Source: Aliagarivorans marinus DSM 23064
GTDB taxonomy: Bacteria; Pseudomonadota; Gammaproteobacteria; Enterobacterales; Celerinatantimonadaceae
DNA: 64,000 nt
Direction: 5' to 3'
Assembly (NCBI RefSeq): GCF_000429485.1
Contig: NZ_KE386907.1
Coordinates: 1 to 64,000, forward strand
Shown: positions 17,260 to 26,513 of the stretch, in pieces
Position numbering within the stretch: position 1 is the first letter of the stretch
Layout: every line of letters begins with the position of its first letter
Position numbers and translations under genes: made by a program
The notes under the pieces: generated by a model
The model's input: the letters and a program-made list of their open reading frames with translations, nothing else
Databases searched by the model: none
Told to the model about the DNA's origin: nothing

Positions 17260-18756
17260 ATGAACAACAAGCACATACTCGTGATCGATGCAGGCACCAC
17301 CGGAATTCGCGTGCTGATTTACAATGAACGTAACCACATACTGGCGCAAGCCTACACCGAGTTTCCTAACTATCACCCGGCGGAAGATCGGGTGGAACAA
17401 GATGCCAACGAGATCTGGGCAGCCACCCAGCAGATGATGGACAAGGCCTTAGACTTTCTTTCTCTCAGGCTTAACGATATGTCCTGTATCGGCATAACCA
17501 ACCAACGCGCAACTACAGTGATCTGGGATAAAGCCACCGGCGAGCCGGTTAGTCGCGCCATTGTCTGGCAAGACACCCGCACCGCTAGCCGGGTTGAAGA
17601 GCTGCAACCCGAATGGGCTGAGAAGGTCTATCAGCGCACAGGCTGGGCATTGGCTCCGGTTTATTCGTCGCTCAGTATCGAGTGGATCTTAAATAATGAG
17701 CCGGGCGTTAAAGAGCGTGCCCAACGCGGCGAGCTGGCCTTCGGCACCATCGATTCGTGGTTGGTTTACTGCTTAACCGGCGGTGCGAATCATGTGATCA
17801 GCGCCTCCAATGCATCGGTGACCGGTTCCTACGATTTAACTACTGGGCAGTGGTACGAAGAGTGGCTGAGCGCGCTCGATATACCCTTGTCGATGCTCCC
17901 AGAAGTTTGCGACGACTCCGGAGAAATTGGCCGCACAGACGAACGTGTCACTGGGGGAAGCGTGCCAATCTCCGGGGTTATTGCCGACCAACATGCCGCC
18001 CTATTCGCCCAAGGCTGTATCGAACCGGGTATGGCCAAATGTACCCACGGCACCGGTACCTTCCTTGACTTGTTGATTGGCGAAGAACCAAAGATTGATA
18101 CTAACAGCGGGATCTGCTGCCAGATAGCCTGGCGTTACAAGGGCAAAACCCTCTACGCCCTGCAGGGTTACGCGGGTTGTACCGGCTCTGCCATACAGTG
18201 GTTGCGCGATGGTTTGCAGATTATCGACTCTTCGGCTGAGTCTAAATCGGTGGCCTCTCAGGTGCCGGACAATGGCGGGGTGTACTTCGTCCCTGCTCTC
18301 ACCGGCCTGTCAGCTCCCTATTGGGACCCCTATGCGCGCGGCACCATCCTTGGGATCTCTCCCGGAACCACGCGGTGTCATATCGTGCGTGCGACCTTGG
18401 AAGGCATTGTCTATTCGGTGCGCGACTTTATTACTGAGATGCAAAAGATTTCCGGGTTCGATATCAAGAGCATCGCGGTGGATGGCGGCGCGTCGAAGAA
18501 CAACCTGTTAGTGCAGTTCCAGGCCGATCAACTTGGCGTGGATATCGTGCGGCCCCGTAATGTAGAAGCGACAAGCCTGGGCGCTGCGCTTATGGCAGGT
18601 TTAGGTGTTGGGGTTTGGAAGAACGAGAAAGAGTGCTTTGCGGTTAGCCGTAACCGTCAGTTGTTCAAGCCGCTTATCGACGAAGCCACTCGCGAAACCC
18701 AGTACCAGACTTGGAAGCTCGCTGTAGAACGTTCACGTAAATGGAGTAAGTTATGA
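17260..18756 (+). CDS. FGGY carbohydrate kinase, GlpK-like
   Basis: A 498-aa ATP-dependent sugar/polyol kinase. The N-terminal phosphate loop DAGTTGIRVLIY, ISGVIADQHAALF, THGTGTF, LSAPYWDPYARG and the FGGY-type DGGASKNNLLVQFQADQLG are all present. Overall it follows E. coli GlpK, but of the glycerol contacts (Arg83, Glu84, Trp103, Tyr135, Asp245, Phe270) Glu84 is Ala and Tyr135 aligns with Val, while the others are kept. The substrate may therefore be a different polyol. I chose ATG 17260 because AAGGA lies 6 bases upstream; ATG 17254 directly abuts it. The stop overlaps the next start (ATGA), indicating coupling. Confidence 0.85.
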   Translation: MNNKHILVIDAGTTGIRVLIYNERNHILAQAYTEFPNYHPAEDRVEQDANEIWAATQQMMDKALDFLSLRLNDMSCIGITNQRATTVIWDKATGEPVSRAIVWQDTRTASRVEELQPEWAEKVYQRTGWALAPVYSSLSIEWILNNEPGVKERAQRGELAFGTIDSWLVYCLTGGANHVISASNASVTGSYDLTTGQWYEEWLSALDIPLSMLPEVCDDSGEIGRTDERVTGGSVPISGVIADQHAALFAQGCIEPGMAKCTHGTGTFLDLLIGEEPKIDTNSGICCQIAWRYKGKTLYALQGYAGCTGSAIQWLRDGLQIIDSSAESKSVASQVPDNGGVYFVPALTGLSAPYWDPYARGTILGISPGTTRCHIVRATLEGIVYSVRDFITEMQKISGFDIKSIAVDGGASKNNLLVQFQADQLGVDIVRPRNVEATSLGAALMAGLGVGVWKNEKECFAVSRNRQLFKPLIDEATRETQYQTWKLAVERSRKWSKL

Positions 18757-20456
18757 GACGTGCAAGCCTATCCTCAATTGAACAGGTAGTGTTCGATGTT
18801 GTCGTGGTGGGTGGTGGTATCACCGGCTCTGCCATCGCGCGCGATGCAGCGCTGCGAGGTATGAAGGTGCTATTGGTGGAAAAGGAAGATTTCGGCTCGG
18901 GCACCTCGAGCCGCTCCTCCAAGCTGATCCACGGCGGTCTGCGTTATCTGGAGACCTACCAGTTTGGACTGGTCGCCGAGTCAGTTCGGGAACGGGAGCT
19001 GGCCTTACGGCTGGCCCCGCACCTGACCAAGGTCCAGCCCTTCCTGTATATGTTCTACAAAGGCTGTCCGGATAAGAAGTGGCTGCTCAACCTTGGGATG
19101 ACCTTCTACGACGTCGTATCGGGTAGCTGGAGCAAGCGCCGCCACCAAATGCTGAATAAGCAACAAGTGCTGGCCCGCCAGCCCGGTTTTCGTGCCGATG
19201 GTCTGCGCGGCGCGGCCATGTTCTACGATGTGTCGACCGATGACGCACGCCTGACCATCGATACCACTAAAAGCGCTTGGGAACATAGCGCTCAAGTGCT
19301 TAACCACTGCAAAGTCACCGGCCTGACCTACAGCGAGAACCGCTGCGATGGCGTGCAGTTGACCGACCTGCTCAGTCAAACCCAAGCAACGGTTAAGGCC
19401 CATTATGTGGTCAACGCCACCGGGCCGTGGAGCGACCAGCTATTGTCGATGGAGAAGCCGGAATCGGCTATATTACGCCCCACCAAAGGCGTTCATATCG
19501 TGTTGCGCAAGCAAGACTTTCCGCTTCACTCAGCGGTGTTTATGCGCTCCCCTGATGATGGCCGTGTGGTGTGGCCGATCCCTTCCACCCAAGATGATCG
19601 GGTATTCATCGGCACCACCGATACCACCTTCGACGGCGACCCCGATCGGGTTGTGCCAGAAGAGAGTGATATCAGCTATCTGCTCAACGTTGCCAACCAC
19701 CTGATGCCCAGTGCCAAGCTGGATAAGCAGCATGTGATTGGCTCATGGGCTGGGTTGCGTCCCTTGATTGCACCGGCTGGCGATCTCAGTAACGGCCAGA
19801 CACCGCGTGAGCACCAGATCATGACCAGTGATTCCGGCGTTTACTCCATCGTAGGCGGCAAGCTGACCAGCAATCGCGTGATGGCTAAGCAGGTGCTAGA
19901 TAAGCTCGTAAAGAGCGACAACTACACCTATTTGTCGCCGAGCCTGCAAGCTTACAGCGCCGATAAGGTGGTGCTAAGTGGCGGCGCCAAAGATGCCGAC
20001 ACCCACTTCGATAAACATCAGCCCTATCAGCAAAACCGGGTCGTGGGCGAGATAGAATCGCTTGGTGTGCCCTATCGCTATGCTAAGTCCTGGGTGGCAC
20101 GCTATGGCCACAATGCTCGAATCGTCGCGGCGATTTGGAATGAGAGCGTGGATTATCAAAGCGACCTTGGCGCACGCGCCTTAACCATCGCGGAGCTTCG
20201 CTACTGCGTGTTGCATGAAGCAGCCAGCTCGCTAAAAGACCTGCTGGTTCGCCGTACCTCAGCGTTCTTCTGGGATAGCAAAGGCGGCTTGGACAAGATT
20301 GGGCAGATAGCGCAAGAGATGCAAAACCTGCTCGGATGGAGTGAGGAGCGTAAGCTGAGTGAAATCGACGACTACTTCGATTTAGTCTGTGCCCACCGCG
20401 CTTGTCCGATTGAAAAGCCTACGCTCGAGGTAAAACAAGAGAGCACAACCGCGTAG
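18753..20456 (+). CDS. FAD-dependent glycerol-3-phosphate dehydrogenase family
   Basis: A 567-aa flavoprotein of the GlpD family, membrane-associated and quinone-reducing in known members. The N-terminal Rossmann motif VVVVGGGITGSAIARDAALRG is at residues 16-36, followed by GTSSRSSKLIHGGLRYLE, typical of GlpD. PTKGVHIVL, FIGTTDT and SIVGGKLTSNRVMA are conserved, and a C-terminal DAO_C-like domain is present. In context it would oxidise the kinase product, giving dihydroxyacetone phosphate if that is glycerol 3-phosphate. EryB, the erythritol-phosphate dehydrogenase of Brucella, is in the same family, so a different polyol phosphate is possible. GGAG precedes the ATG. Confidence 0.88.
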   Translation: MRRASLSSIEQVVFDVVVVGGGITGSAIARDAALRGMKVLLVEKEDFGSGTSSRSSKLIHGGLRYLETYQFGLVAESVRERELALRLAPHLTKVQPFLYMFYKGCPDKKWLLNLGMTFYDVVSGSWSKRRHQMLNKQQVLARQPGFRADGLRGAAMFYDVSTDDARLTIDTTKSAWEHSAQVLNHCKVTGLTYSENRCDGVQLTDLLSQTQATVKAHYVVNATGPWSDQLLSMEKPESAILRPTKGVHIVLRKQDFPLHSAVFMRSPDDGRVVWPIPSTQDDRVFIGTTDTTFDGDPDRVVPEESDISYLLNVANHLMPSAKLDKQHVIGSWAGLRPLIAPAGDLSNGQTPREHQIMTSDSGVYSIVGGKLTSNRVMAKQVLDKLVKSDNYTYLSPSLQAYSADKVVLSGGAKDADTHFDKHQPYQQNRVVGEIESLGVPYRYAKSWVARYGHNARIVAAIWNESVDYQSDLGARALTIAELRYCVLHEAASSLKDLLVRRTSAFFWDSKGGLDKIGQIAQEMQNLLGWSEERKLSEIDDYFDLVCAHRACPIEKPTLEVKQESTTA

Positions 20457-20493
20457 ACCTTCGCTTAATTGTCCCTCCAATGCCATGGAGTCT

Positions 20494-20525
20494 GCCCCGA
20501 AGCGTAATGCTCGGGGCTCTTTTTT
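20494..20525. terminator. Terminator after the GlpD-like gene
   Basis: GCCCCGA and TCGGGGC arms, with an inner GC/GC pair and one bulged A, then CTCTTTTTT. It lies between the converging GlpD-like and YhfZ-like genes. Confidence 0.82.
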
Positions 20526-20533
20526 AATCGTTG

Positions 20534-21496
20534 CTATAAAGAGCTGAAGGCTTTGGCGTAAGGATCTTCACTTGAGAAGGCATTCGATTGGGCATTCTGC
20601 AGCTGGCGACTGTTGATCTCATCGAGCAAGGCGACCAACTCAGGTCGCTTAGGATTAACCACGAAGGCAGCCGCCGAAATAGCTTGGTGTTGCTCGATGG
20701 CTGCAGGCTCACTCAGGCGGTGTGCCTGTAAGCCGGCTAGCTCAAGTGGTACGGGGCTGGCGGTAATGTGCCAAAGCCCGGCGTCTACATCGCCGCGCAA
20801 CACCCTAGCGGGTACATGACGAAAATCAGTTTCCAAGTATTCGAAGCCTTCTTCGATTGGGAACTGCTTTTGGGTGATCGAGCTGTGATCAGAAGATGCG
20901 GGGTCTATAGCAATACGGCGCCATTGCGTCTGGGGCTTATCGGCCCGTGACACCACCACTAATCGCTGCATCGAATAGTAGCTATCGGGCTTGAGGCATT
21001 TTTGCTGCCAGGTTTCTAGGGCTGAGCTCATATTGTCGGCCGCGCCTTTAGAGACCAAGGCAATATCGAACTTGCCTTTGTTTACCAGCTCTACTCGCTT
21101 TTCACCACCAGGTTGGTGCTCAATAAAGTAGGCGATATTCAGGGCGGTAAGCTTAGCGGTGATATGTTTGATCAGCGCGTCTATCTCAATCGAACCGCTA
21201 CTGGGCATCAATAGTTGAACCGGCGCTAACTTGGCCAAGTTCCAACAGGTGCCGGTGTCGAGCTGAGTGATCTCTCGCCCCATATGGCCTTTGGAACGAG
21301 TAACTAAAGCCTCGCTGGCGCTTAGGATCTGCAATGCGCGCTGGATGGTGCCAGCAACGATGCCATGCTCTTCCAGTAATTGCACATTGGTGGGAAGCTT
21401 TCCGCCTACCCCGGCGAATAACGCGTGACTAACAATGACTTGCTTAGCGTGGATGATCGCCTGCTCGGAGACGGCACTGAGTTTTGCTGCGGCCAC
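20534..21496 (-). CDS. YhfZ-like transcriptional regulator
   Basis: A 320-aa regulator with an N-terminal GntR-like winged helix (KLPTNVQLLEEHGIVAGTIQRALQ, then EALVTRSKGHMGREI) and a C-terminal periplasmic-binding-protein-like domain (VQLLMPSSGS..., FDIALVSKGAADN). This matches the layout of E. coli YhfZ, whose ligand is uncertain. It converges on the kinase/dehydrogenase operon and is its most likely local regulator. I prefer the GTG at 21496 with AAGG about 9 bases upstream over the TTG two codons earlier. Confidence 0.75.
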   Translation of the reverse strand: MAAAKLSAVSEQAIIHAKQVIVSHALFAGVGGKLPTNVQLLEEHGIVAGTIQRALQILSASEALVTRSKGHMGREITQLDTGTCWNLAKLAPVQLLMPSSGSIEIDALIKHITAKLTALNIAYFIEHQPGGEKRVELVNKGKFDIALVSKGAADNMSSALETWQQKCLKPDSYYSMQRLVVVSRADKPQTQWRRIAIDPASSDHSSITQKQFPIEEGFEYLETDFRHVPARVLRGDVDAGLWHITASPVPLELAGLQAHRLSEPAAIEQHQAISAAAFVVNPKRPELVALLDEINSRQLQNAQSNAFSSEDPYAKAFSSL

Positions 21497-21598
21497 AATC
21501 AAAGACCTTATTAATGTATTCCTGCACTGTCTTCGATACTAACGTAACTAATCCGTTGTTACCATTGAAGAAAGTGAGCTAAACGCAGGCTTTTAGTT

Positions 21599-22057
21599 TC
21601 ACGAATCGTGTTGGATCTCCCACGGACTCCACACCTTAAAACGTGAGCTGATCAGATGGAACTCATGCTCGATCAGCGCTGCGCCCGGCGCAATCGTCAC
21701 CTCGGCGTGAGTATCGTCCGACCAGGTGGCAGTCACCTCTGGATAAGTAAACTTGTCATCTTTGCCTGCAAGTTCCAGAGTGTGGCGATAGACGATAATC
21801 CCACTTGGGTCTTCAGGTTGGTTGGTCATCAGCAGTTCGATGTGCTTCTCGCTCTCGTTGCACACCTCGGTTTGATAGACCAAGGTACGCTTGGCGTTAG
21901 GGCTATTGAAGGCATCGCGGTGGGTAACCATACAACTGTTATGTGTATCGAATACCCACGAATCGTCAAACACCAAATAGAGGAATAGGCACATACTGGT
22001 GACCCCCAGTAGGTGCTTAACGCTTTGCGATAGCAATGGATGAATCTCTAGGCGCAT
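21599..22057 (-). CDS. Hypothetical membrane-anchored protein
   Basis: A 152-aa protein I do not recognise. It has one hydrophobic segment at about residues 17-31, then a polar domain with Cys at about 42 and 67 that could form a disulfide and beta-rich patterns (YPEVTATWSDDTHAEVTI). Topology suggests an N-terminal anchor with a periplasmic domain. AAGGAAG precedes the ATG. No operon partner is evident. Confidence 0.6.
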   Translation of the reverse strand: MRLEIHPLLSQSVKHLLGVTSMCLFLYLVFDDSWVFDTHNSCMVTHRDAFNSPNAKRTLVYQTEVCNESEKHIELLMTNQPEDPSGIIVYRHTLELAGKDDKFTYPEVTATWSDDTHAEVTIAPGAALIEHEFHLISSRFKVWSPWEIQHDS

Positions 22058-22231
22058 TACCAGACTTCCTTGTCGTGATCGGCTTTTGATGTTGGCATTT
22101 GATGATGGGAAACCCCACTCAATCCAATCAGGTTAACATGCGCTAGTTACAAGATTATTGATACAGACACGCAAATGCCGAGAAAAGCGCAGCCTACCAG
22201 CGTGCGTCCCCTGTTCAGCCAGCTATCCGCG

Positions 22232-22840
22232 CTAAGGTAAGTGTTCCGCCAAGTAGGCCATCGCTTGCTCATCCTGCAGCTTGTCGGCGTTGGCTTTTGC
22301 CTTTGCTTTGGCTTTGCGACTATGCTCCCACCCTGCCAGATAAGCGTGTTTTAACAGCGCCGCGACCGACTCGTGAACCGCTGCAGGCGCGTTGGCCAGC
22401 AGTAAGGCACTGCGTTCTTTGGCGGAGAGCTGCTGGTTTGTCAGCGCCAGTTGTAGCTCCAATGGCAAGCTCTCGCTCAGTTCGCTAGGCTCGGCCGCGA
22501 TGATGTACTCCAAGGCGGCATCTATCCCCTGTTCGGTGTTGCGATCAAAGCCTAGCGCGACTTGGGCTGCGCGGATCCGCTCGGCAGTCTCCTGCTTCAC
22601 CGTAATGGTGGTCTTCTTTAGCGTGTGCTTGGATTTATAGTTTCGATAGCGCGCGCCCAAGGTTTGATAGCTCTTGAGCAGCAGTAAGGGCTTGAGCGCT
22701 TTCATGCACTCTTTGTAGCTGAGGGATTCCGGCGACAATGGCCGACTTTGGTACGCCTGTTCACTGTGATAATGCGCCAAATCTTCGGCAATGCCTTGAT
22801 AACTGGGTAGCGCAATAAACGCCTGCCAAAGGGAGTCCAT
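22232..22840 (-). CDS. Hypothetical protein with possible ribbon-helix-helix segment
   Basis: A 202-aa soluble protein. Residues about 75-115 (KKTTITVKQETAERIRAAQ... then DAALEYII) read like a beta strand followed by two helices, as in ribbon-helix-helix DNA-binding proteins and the C-terminus of MatP. The C-terminus has a lysine/alanine-rich helix (SRKAKAKAKANADK). The ATG at 22840 has AGG about 10 bases upstream. An in-frame ATG at 22879 would add 13 residues without a ribosome-binding site. It is divergent from the cco operon. The function is unknown, and DNA binding is an inference from pattern. Confidence 0.55.
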   Translation of the reverse strand: MDSLWQAFIALPSYQGIAEDLAHYHSEQAYQSRPLSPESLSYKECMKALKPLLLLKSYQTLGARYRNYKSKHTLKKTTITVKQETAERIRAAQVALGFDRNTEQGIDAALEYIIAAEPSELSESLPLELQLALTNQQLSAKERSALLLANAPAAVHESVAALLKHAYLAGWEHSRKAKAKAKANADKLQDEQAMAYLAEHLP

Positions 22841-23235
22841 TGATAGATGACCTAATACGATTCTTGTAATTTCGAGCATTATGGTCTGTTTAACTACGTG
22901 CTACAACTCGGCAAATTCATCGCCTGTTGCAAGCAGGGGCATGATCACACGTTTTATATCTTCATACTAAAGAGGTAGTAATCTGCGCTAATAGCCGCTG
23001 CAAAATTGATCTAGATCATGGACGGCTTTGCGCACCTGTTAAAGGTAAATGAGGTGTTGCTACGGAGCCCAAATAACTGAGCGATGTTGCTGTTTTTTAT
23101 GCGTTTAATAACGTATGATCACATGTGTTAACATTTAGATAATTCTCAGTTTTTACTAAATGTTCGTCTCTGGAGAGATAAAGTGATTCCCGCTTTGCGG
23201 GCGTTCGATAACAATAGCAACGGAAGCAATCATCT
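22841..23235. promoter_or_regulatory. Upstream region of the cco operon
   Basis: About 395 bases between divergent genes. The clear element is the FNR box at 23006-23019. TAAAGGTAAAT about 30 bases downstream of its centre could supply the -10 region, giving the class II spacing usual for FNR-activated promoters. A long 5' leader of about 180 bases would follow. No small gene seen. Confidence 0.55.
23006..23019. promoter_or_regulatory. FNR box upstream of ccoN
   Basis: TTGAT-CTAG-ATCAT matches the TTGAT-N4-ATCAA consensus at nine of ten positions. The fnr gene itself lies 7 kb downstream in the same gene block. Regulation of cbb3 oxidase by FNR/Anr is well established in related bacteria. 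Confidence 0.8.
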
Positions 23236-24660
23236 ATGAACCAAGCAGCTACGGCAGCAACTGACTACAACTATACGGTTGTCAGGCAGTTCACTGTAAT
23301 GACCATTGTTTGGGGTATCGTAGGTATGGCTGTCGGGGTGCTGATCGCAGCACAACTTGTATGGCCTGCTCTCAACTTCGATACACCTTGGCTAACTTAC
23401 AGCCGTCTACGTCCCCTTCACACCAACGCCGTAATTTTCGCATTCGGTACCAGCGCCCTGATGGCCACCTCGTTATACGTGGTGCAGCGAACCACCCAAG
23501 CTCGTTTGTTTGGTGGCGCGTTAGCCAGCTTTGTGTTCTGGGGCTGGACGGCGATTATTCTCGCGGCCGCCATCACCTTACCGCTGGGCATTAGCTCCAG
23601 TAAAGAATACGCCGAGCTCGAGTGGCCCATCGACATCGCAATTGCGGTGGTGTGGGTTGCCTATGGCATCGTGTTCTTCGGTACCTTGGTGAAACGAAAG
23701 GTTGCCCATATTTATGTAGCCAACTGGTTCTTCGGCGCCTTTATTATCACGGTTGCGGTACTGCATATCGTGAACAGTGGCGCCATTCCCCTGCATGCTG
23801 GCAAGTCTTACTCCATCTACGCCGGTGCGGTCGACGCCATGGTGCAATGGTGGTACGGCCACAACGCGGTAGGCTTCCTGCTAACCGCAGGCTTCTTGGG
23901 GATTATGTACTACTTCGTACCTAAGCAAGCTGGTCGTCCGGTATACAGCTATCGCCTGTCTATCGTGCATTTCTGGGCGCTGGTATCGATTTATATCTGG
24001 GCGGGTCCTCACCACCTGCACTATACGGCCTTGCCTGATTGGGCACAGTCGCTGGGTATGGTGATGTCGCTGATCCTGTTTGCACCGTCTTGGGGTGGCA
24101 TGATCAACGGTATTATGACCCTCTCTGGCGCGTGGCATAAGCTGCGCTACGACCCTATCCTGCGCTTCTTGATTGTGTCACTGTCGTTCTACGGCATGTC
24201 GACCTTCGAAGGCCCAATGATGTCAATCAAGACCGTAAATGCGCTGTCGCACTACACCGACTGGACCGTTGGCCACGTGCACTCTGGCGCACTCGGTTGG
24301 GTTGCCATGGTATCGATTGGTGCGGTTTATCACCTCATTCCGGTGCTGTTCGGCCAAGGCCGTATGTACAGCATCAGCCTAATCAACACCCACTTCTGGC
24401 TATCGACTATCGGCGTTGTGCTGTACATCGTTGCGATGTGGATCTCTGGTGTTATGCAGGGTTTGATGTGGCGCGCAGTCAACGAAGACGGCACCCTGAC
24501 CTATTCGTTTGTCGAGTCCCTAGTGGCATCGAAACCATTCTACATCGTGCGTTTGATTGGCGGCTTATTCTTCCTCGCCGGCATGTTCGTTATGGCCTAC
24601 AACACGTATAAGACGATTCGTGCTGAGAAAGGCTCACTACAAGCAGTTGAACAGGATTAG
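23236..24660 (+). CDS. ccoN: cbb3 cytochrome c oxidase subunit I
   Basis: A 474-aa catalytic subunit of the high-affinity cbb3 terminal oxidase, carrying haem b, haem b3 and CuB in about 12 membrane helices. Visible features are the [15 protein letters not shown] haem-ligand helix, [18 protein letters not shown], the paired histidines of GPHHLHY and the [12 protein letters not shown] helix. CcoN reduces oxygen at low concentration in microaerobic conditions. It is the first gene of ccoNOQP, 217 bases after the FNR box. Confidence 0.96.
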   Translation: MNQAATAATDYNYTVVRQFTVMTIVWGIVGMAVGVLIAAQLVWPALNFDTPWLTYSRLRPLHTNAVIFAFGTSALMATSLYVVQRTTQARLFGGALASFVFWGWTAIILAAAITLPLGISSSKEYAELEWPIDIAIAVVWVAYGIVFFGTLVKRKVAHIYVANWFFGAFIITVAVLHIVNSGAIPLHAGKSYSIYAGAVDAMVQWWYGHNAVGFLLTAGFLGIMYYFVPKQAGRPVYSYRLSIVHFWALVSIYIWAGPHHLHYTALPDWAQSLGMVMSLILFAPSWGGMINGIMTLSGAWHKLRYDPILRFLIVSLSFYGMSTFEGPMMSIKTVNALSHYTDWTVGHVHSGALGWVAMVSIGAVYHLIPVLFGQGRMYSISLINTHFWLSTIGVVLYIVAMWISGVMQGLMWRAVNEDGTLTYSFVESLVASKPFYIVRLIGGLFFLAGMFVMAYNTYKTIRAEKGSLQAVEQD

Positions 24661-24671
24661 GAGGCCATTCG

Positions 24672-25274
24672 ATGAAACATGAAGCGTTAGAAAAGAACAT
24701 TGGCTTACTGGCAATCTTTATCGTGATTGCGATTAGCTTCGGTGGTCTGGTGCAGATCACCCCGCTAATCTTCCAACCTGAGACCACAGAGCCGGTTGAC
24801 GGGCTTACCCCCTACACCGCACTGCAGATGGAAGGTCGTGATATCTATATCCGCGAAGGCTGTAACAACTGCCACAGTCAGATGATTCGCCCCTTCCGTG
24901 CTGAAACCGAGCGCTACGGCCACTACTCGGTCGCCGGTGAAAGCGTGTGGGAGCATCCCTTCTTGTGGGGCTCAAAACGTACCGGTCCCGATCTAGCTCG
25001 GGTTGGCGGACGTTATTCTGATGAGTGGCATCGTGTTCACCTGATTAACCCTCGTGATGTGGTACCGGAGTCAAACATGCCTTCCTATCCTTGGTTGGCC
25101 GAGCGCACGCTCGATGGCAAAGATACTGGCGCCAAGCTGGCTATCTTCCGCGACTTCTTTAGTGTGCCGTACACCGACGAAGACATTGCAGGTGCCGAAG
25201 CCGCGGTTGCTGGTAAGACCGAGCTAGATGCACTGGTCGCTTACCTGCAGTCTCTCGGACACGCACTGAAATAG
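24672..25274 (+). CDS. ccoO: cbb3 oxidase monohaem cytochrome c subunit
   Basis: A 200-aa membrane-anchored cytochrome. One N-terminal helix (about residues 10-32) is followed by a periplasmic domain with the haem motif C64-N-N-C67-H68 and a distal methionine candidate in ESNMPSYPW. It passes electrons from CcoP to CcoN. AGGAGG precedes the ATG; 11 bases separate it from ccoN. Confidence 0.96.
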   Translation: MKHEALEKNIGLLAIFIVIAISFGGLVQITPLIFQPETTEPVDGLTPYTALQMEGRDIYIREGCNNCHSQMIRPFRAETERYGHYSVAGESVWEHPFLWGSKRTGPDLARVGGRYSDEWHRVHLINPRDVVPESNMPSYPWLAERTLDGKDTGAKLAIFRDFFSVPYTDEDIAGAEAAVAGKTELDALVAYLQSLGHALK

Positions 25275-25282
25275 GAGGCGCT

Positions 25283-25465
25283 ATGGATTTTGGAACCTTT
25301 AACGGCCTTTATACCGCTTTCTTGCTGATCATCTTCTTGGCGATCGTGGTTTGGGCCTATAGCAGCCGTCGTAAAAAGGACTTCATTGAAGCGGCCAACT
25401 TGGTCTTTGCCGACGAGCAAAAACAAAGTGCCAACAATAACAACCAACAAGGAGCACAGAAATAA
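25283..25465 (+). CDS. ccoQ: cbb3 oxidase small subunit CcoQ
   Basis: A 60-aa protein with one membrane helix (LYTAFLLIIFLAIVVWAY) followed by SSRRKKDFIEAANLVF, the usual CcoQ arrangement. In other bacteria it stabilises the oxidase complex. The tail is Asn/Gln-rich. AGGAGG precedes the start, and the stop overlaps the ccoP start by one base (TAATG). Confidence 0.92.
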   Translation: MDFGTFNGLYTAFLLIIFLAIVVWAYSSRRKKDFIEAANLVFADEQKQSANNNNQQGAQK

Positions 25466-26427
25466 TGACAGCGTTCTGGAGTGTGTGGATTACTGTTATC
25501 ACCTTAGGAAGCATCGCTGGTTGTTGTTGGTTGCTGTACATCTGTACCAAGAACAACACGGGTGTTGAAGAAGGTAAGTCGATGGGCCATGAGTTCGATG
25601 GCATCGAAGAACTGAACAACCCCCTTCCTAAGTGGTGGAGCTACATGTTTGTGCTCACCATCGTCTTTGCCTTGGGCTATCTGGCGTTCTACCCCGGTTT
25701 GGGTAATTGGCAAGGTTTGTTTGGCTGGAAGAGTGCCGAGAAAGACATTAAGTCGATAGCCGAAGGTCAGGAGCGTATCGCGGCCTACCAAGGTGATGTT
25801 GCTAATCAATATCAAAACGAAGTTGCGCATGCTGATGCGCGCTTCGGTGAGGTATTCAAAGCCCTGGCCTACGACAGCGACGGCTCATACAAAGCCATCG
25901 AAGACTTAGCGCTAGACCCAGAAGCTATTAAGGTTGGCGAGCGTCTTTACCTGCAAAACTGTTCGCAGTGTCACGGCTCGACCGGTCGTGGCGGTAAGGG
26001 CTTCCCTAACCTCACCGATGGCGACTGGCTATACGGCGGTACTGGCGAGCAGATCAAGGCAACCTTGATGTATGGCCGCGCGGGTCAAATGCCGGGTTGG
26101 GAAGCGGTACTGGGCGATGATGGCATCGAGCAGATGACCGACTACGTACTGAGCCTGTCGGGCCGCAAGGTTAACGATGTTAACGCGGCCAAAGGTGAAG
26201 CGCAGTTCGCCATGTGCGCAGCCTGTCATGGCGCCGACGGTAAAGGGAATCAGGCCTTAGGTGCGCCGAACCTAACCAACGGCATCTGGCTATACGGTGG
26301 TTCACGCAAGGCTATCGAAGAAACCCTTCGTTACGGCCGTAACGGTGTGATGCCGGCTTGGGAAGACATACTAGGCGAAGATAAGATTCATCTGATCAGT
26401 GCCTACGTGTACCAACTTTCCCGCTAG
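25465..26427 (+). CDS. ccoP: cbb3 oxidase dihaem cytochrome c subunit
   Basis: A 320-aa subunit with two N-terminal helices (about 4-27 and 58-78) joined by a loop containing HEFDGIEELNNPLPKWW, a CcoP hallmark. Two cytochrome c domains carry CSQCH and CAACH, with methionine ligand candidates in GQMPGW and GVMPAW. It receives electrons from soluble cytochrome c. AAGGAG lies upstream, inside the end of ccoQ. Confidence 0.96.
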   Translation: MTAFWSVWITVITLGSIAGCCWLLYICTKNNTGVEEGKSMGHEFDGIEELNNPLPKWWSYMFVLTIVFALGYLAFYPGLGNWQGLFGWKSAEKDIKSIAEGQERIAAYQGDVANQYQNEVAHADARFGEVFKALAYDSDGSYKAIEDLALDPEAIKVGERLYLQNCSQCHGSTGRGGKGFPNLTDGDWLYGGTGEQIKATLMYGRAGQMPGWEAVLGDDGIEQMTDYVLSLSGRKVNDVNAAKGEAQFAMCAACHGADGKGNQALGAPNLTNGIWLYGGSRKAIEETLRYGRNGVMPAWEDILGEDKIHLISAYVYQLSR

Positions 26428-26449
26428 CAGTTAGCAAAGATGTTATATA

Positions 26450-26476
26450 AGCGGCGCTTTTAGCGTCGCTTTTTTG
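26450..26476 (+). terminator. Terminator after ccoP
   Basis: AGCGGCGCT and AGCGTCGCT arms with one G-T wobble, loop TTT, followed by a run of T. It separates structural from assembly genes. Confidence 0.8.
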
Positions 26477-26513
26477 TTATATTGTTGTTTCATCATGTAA
26501 AAGGGAGTGTTTG

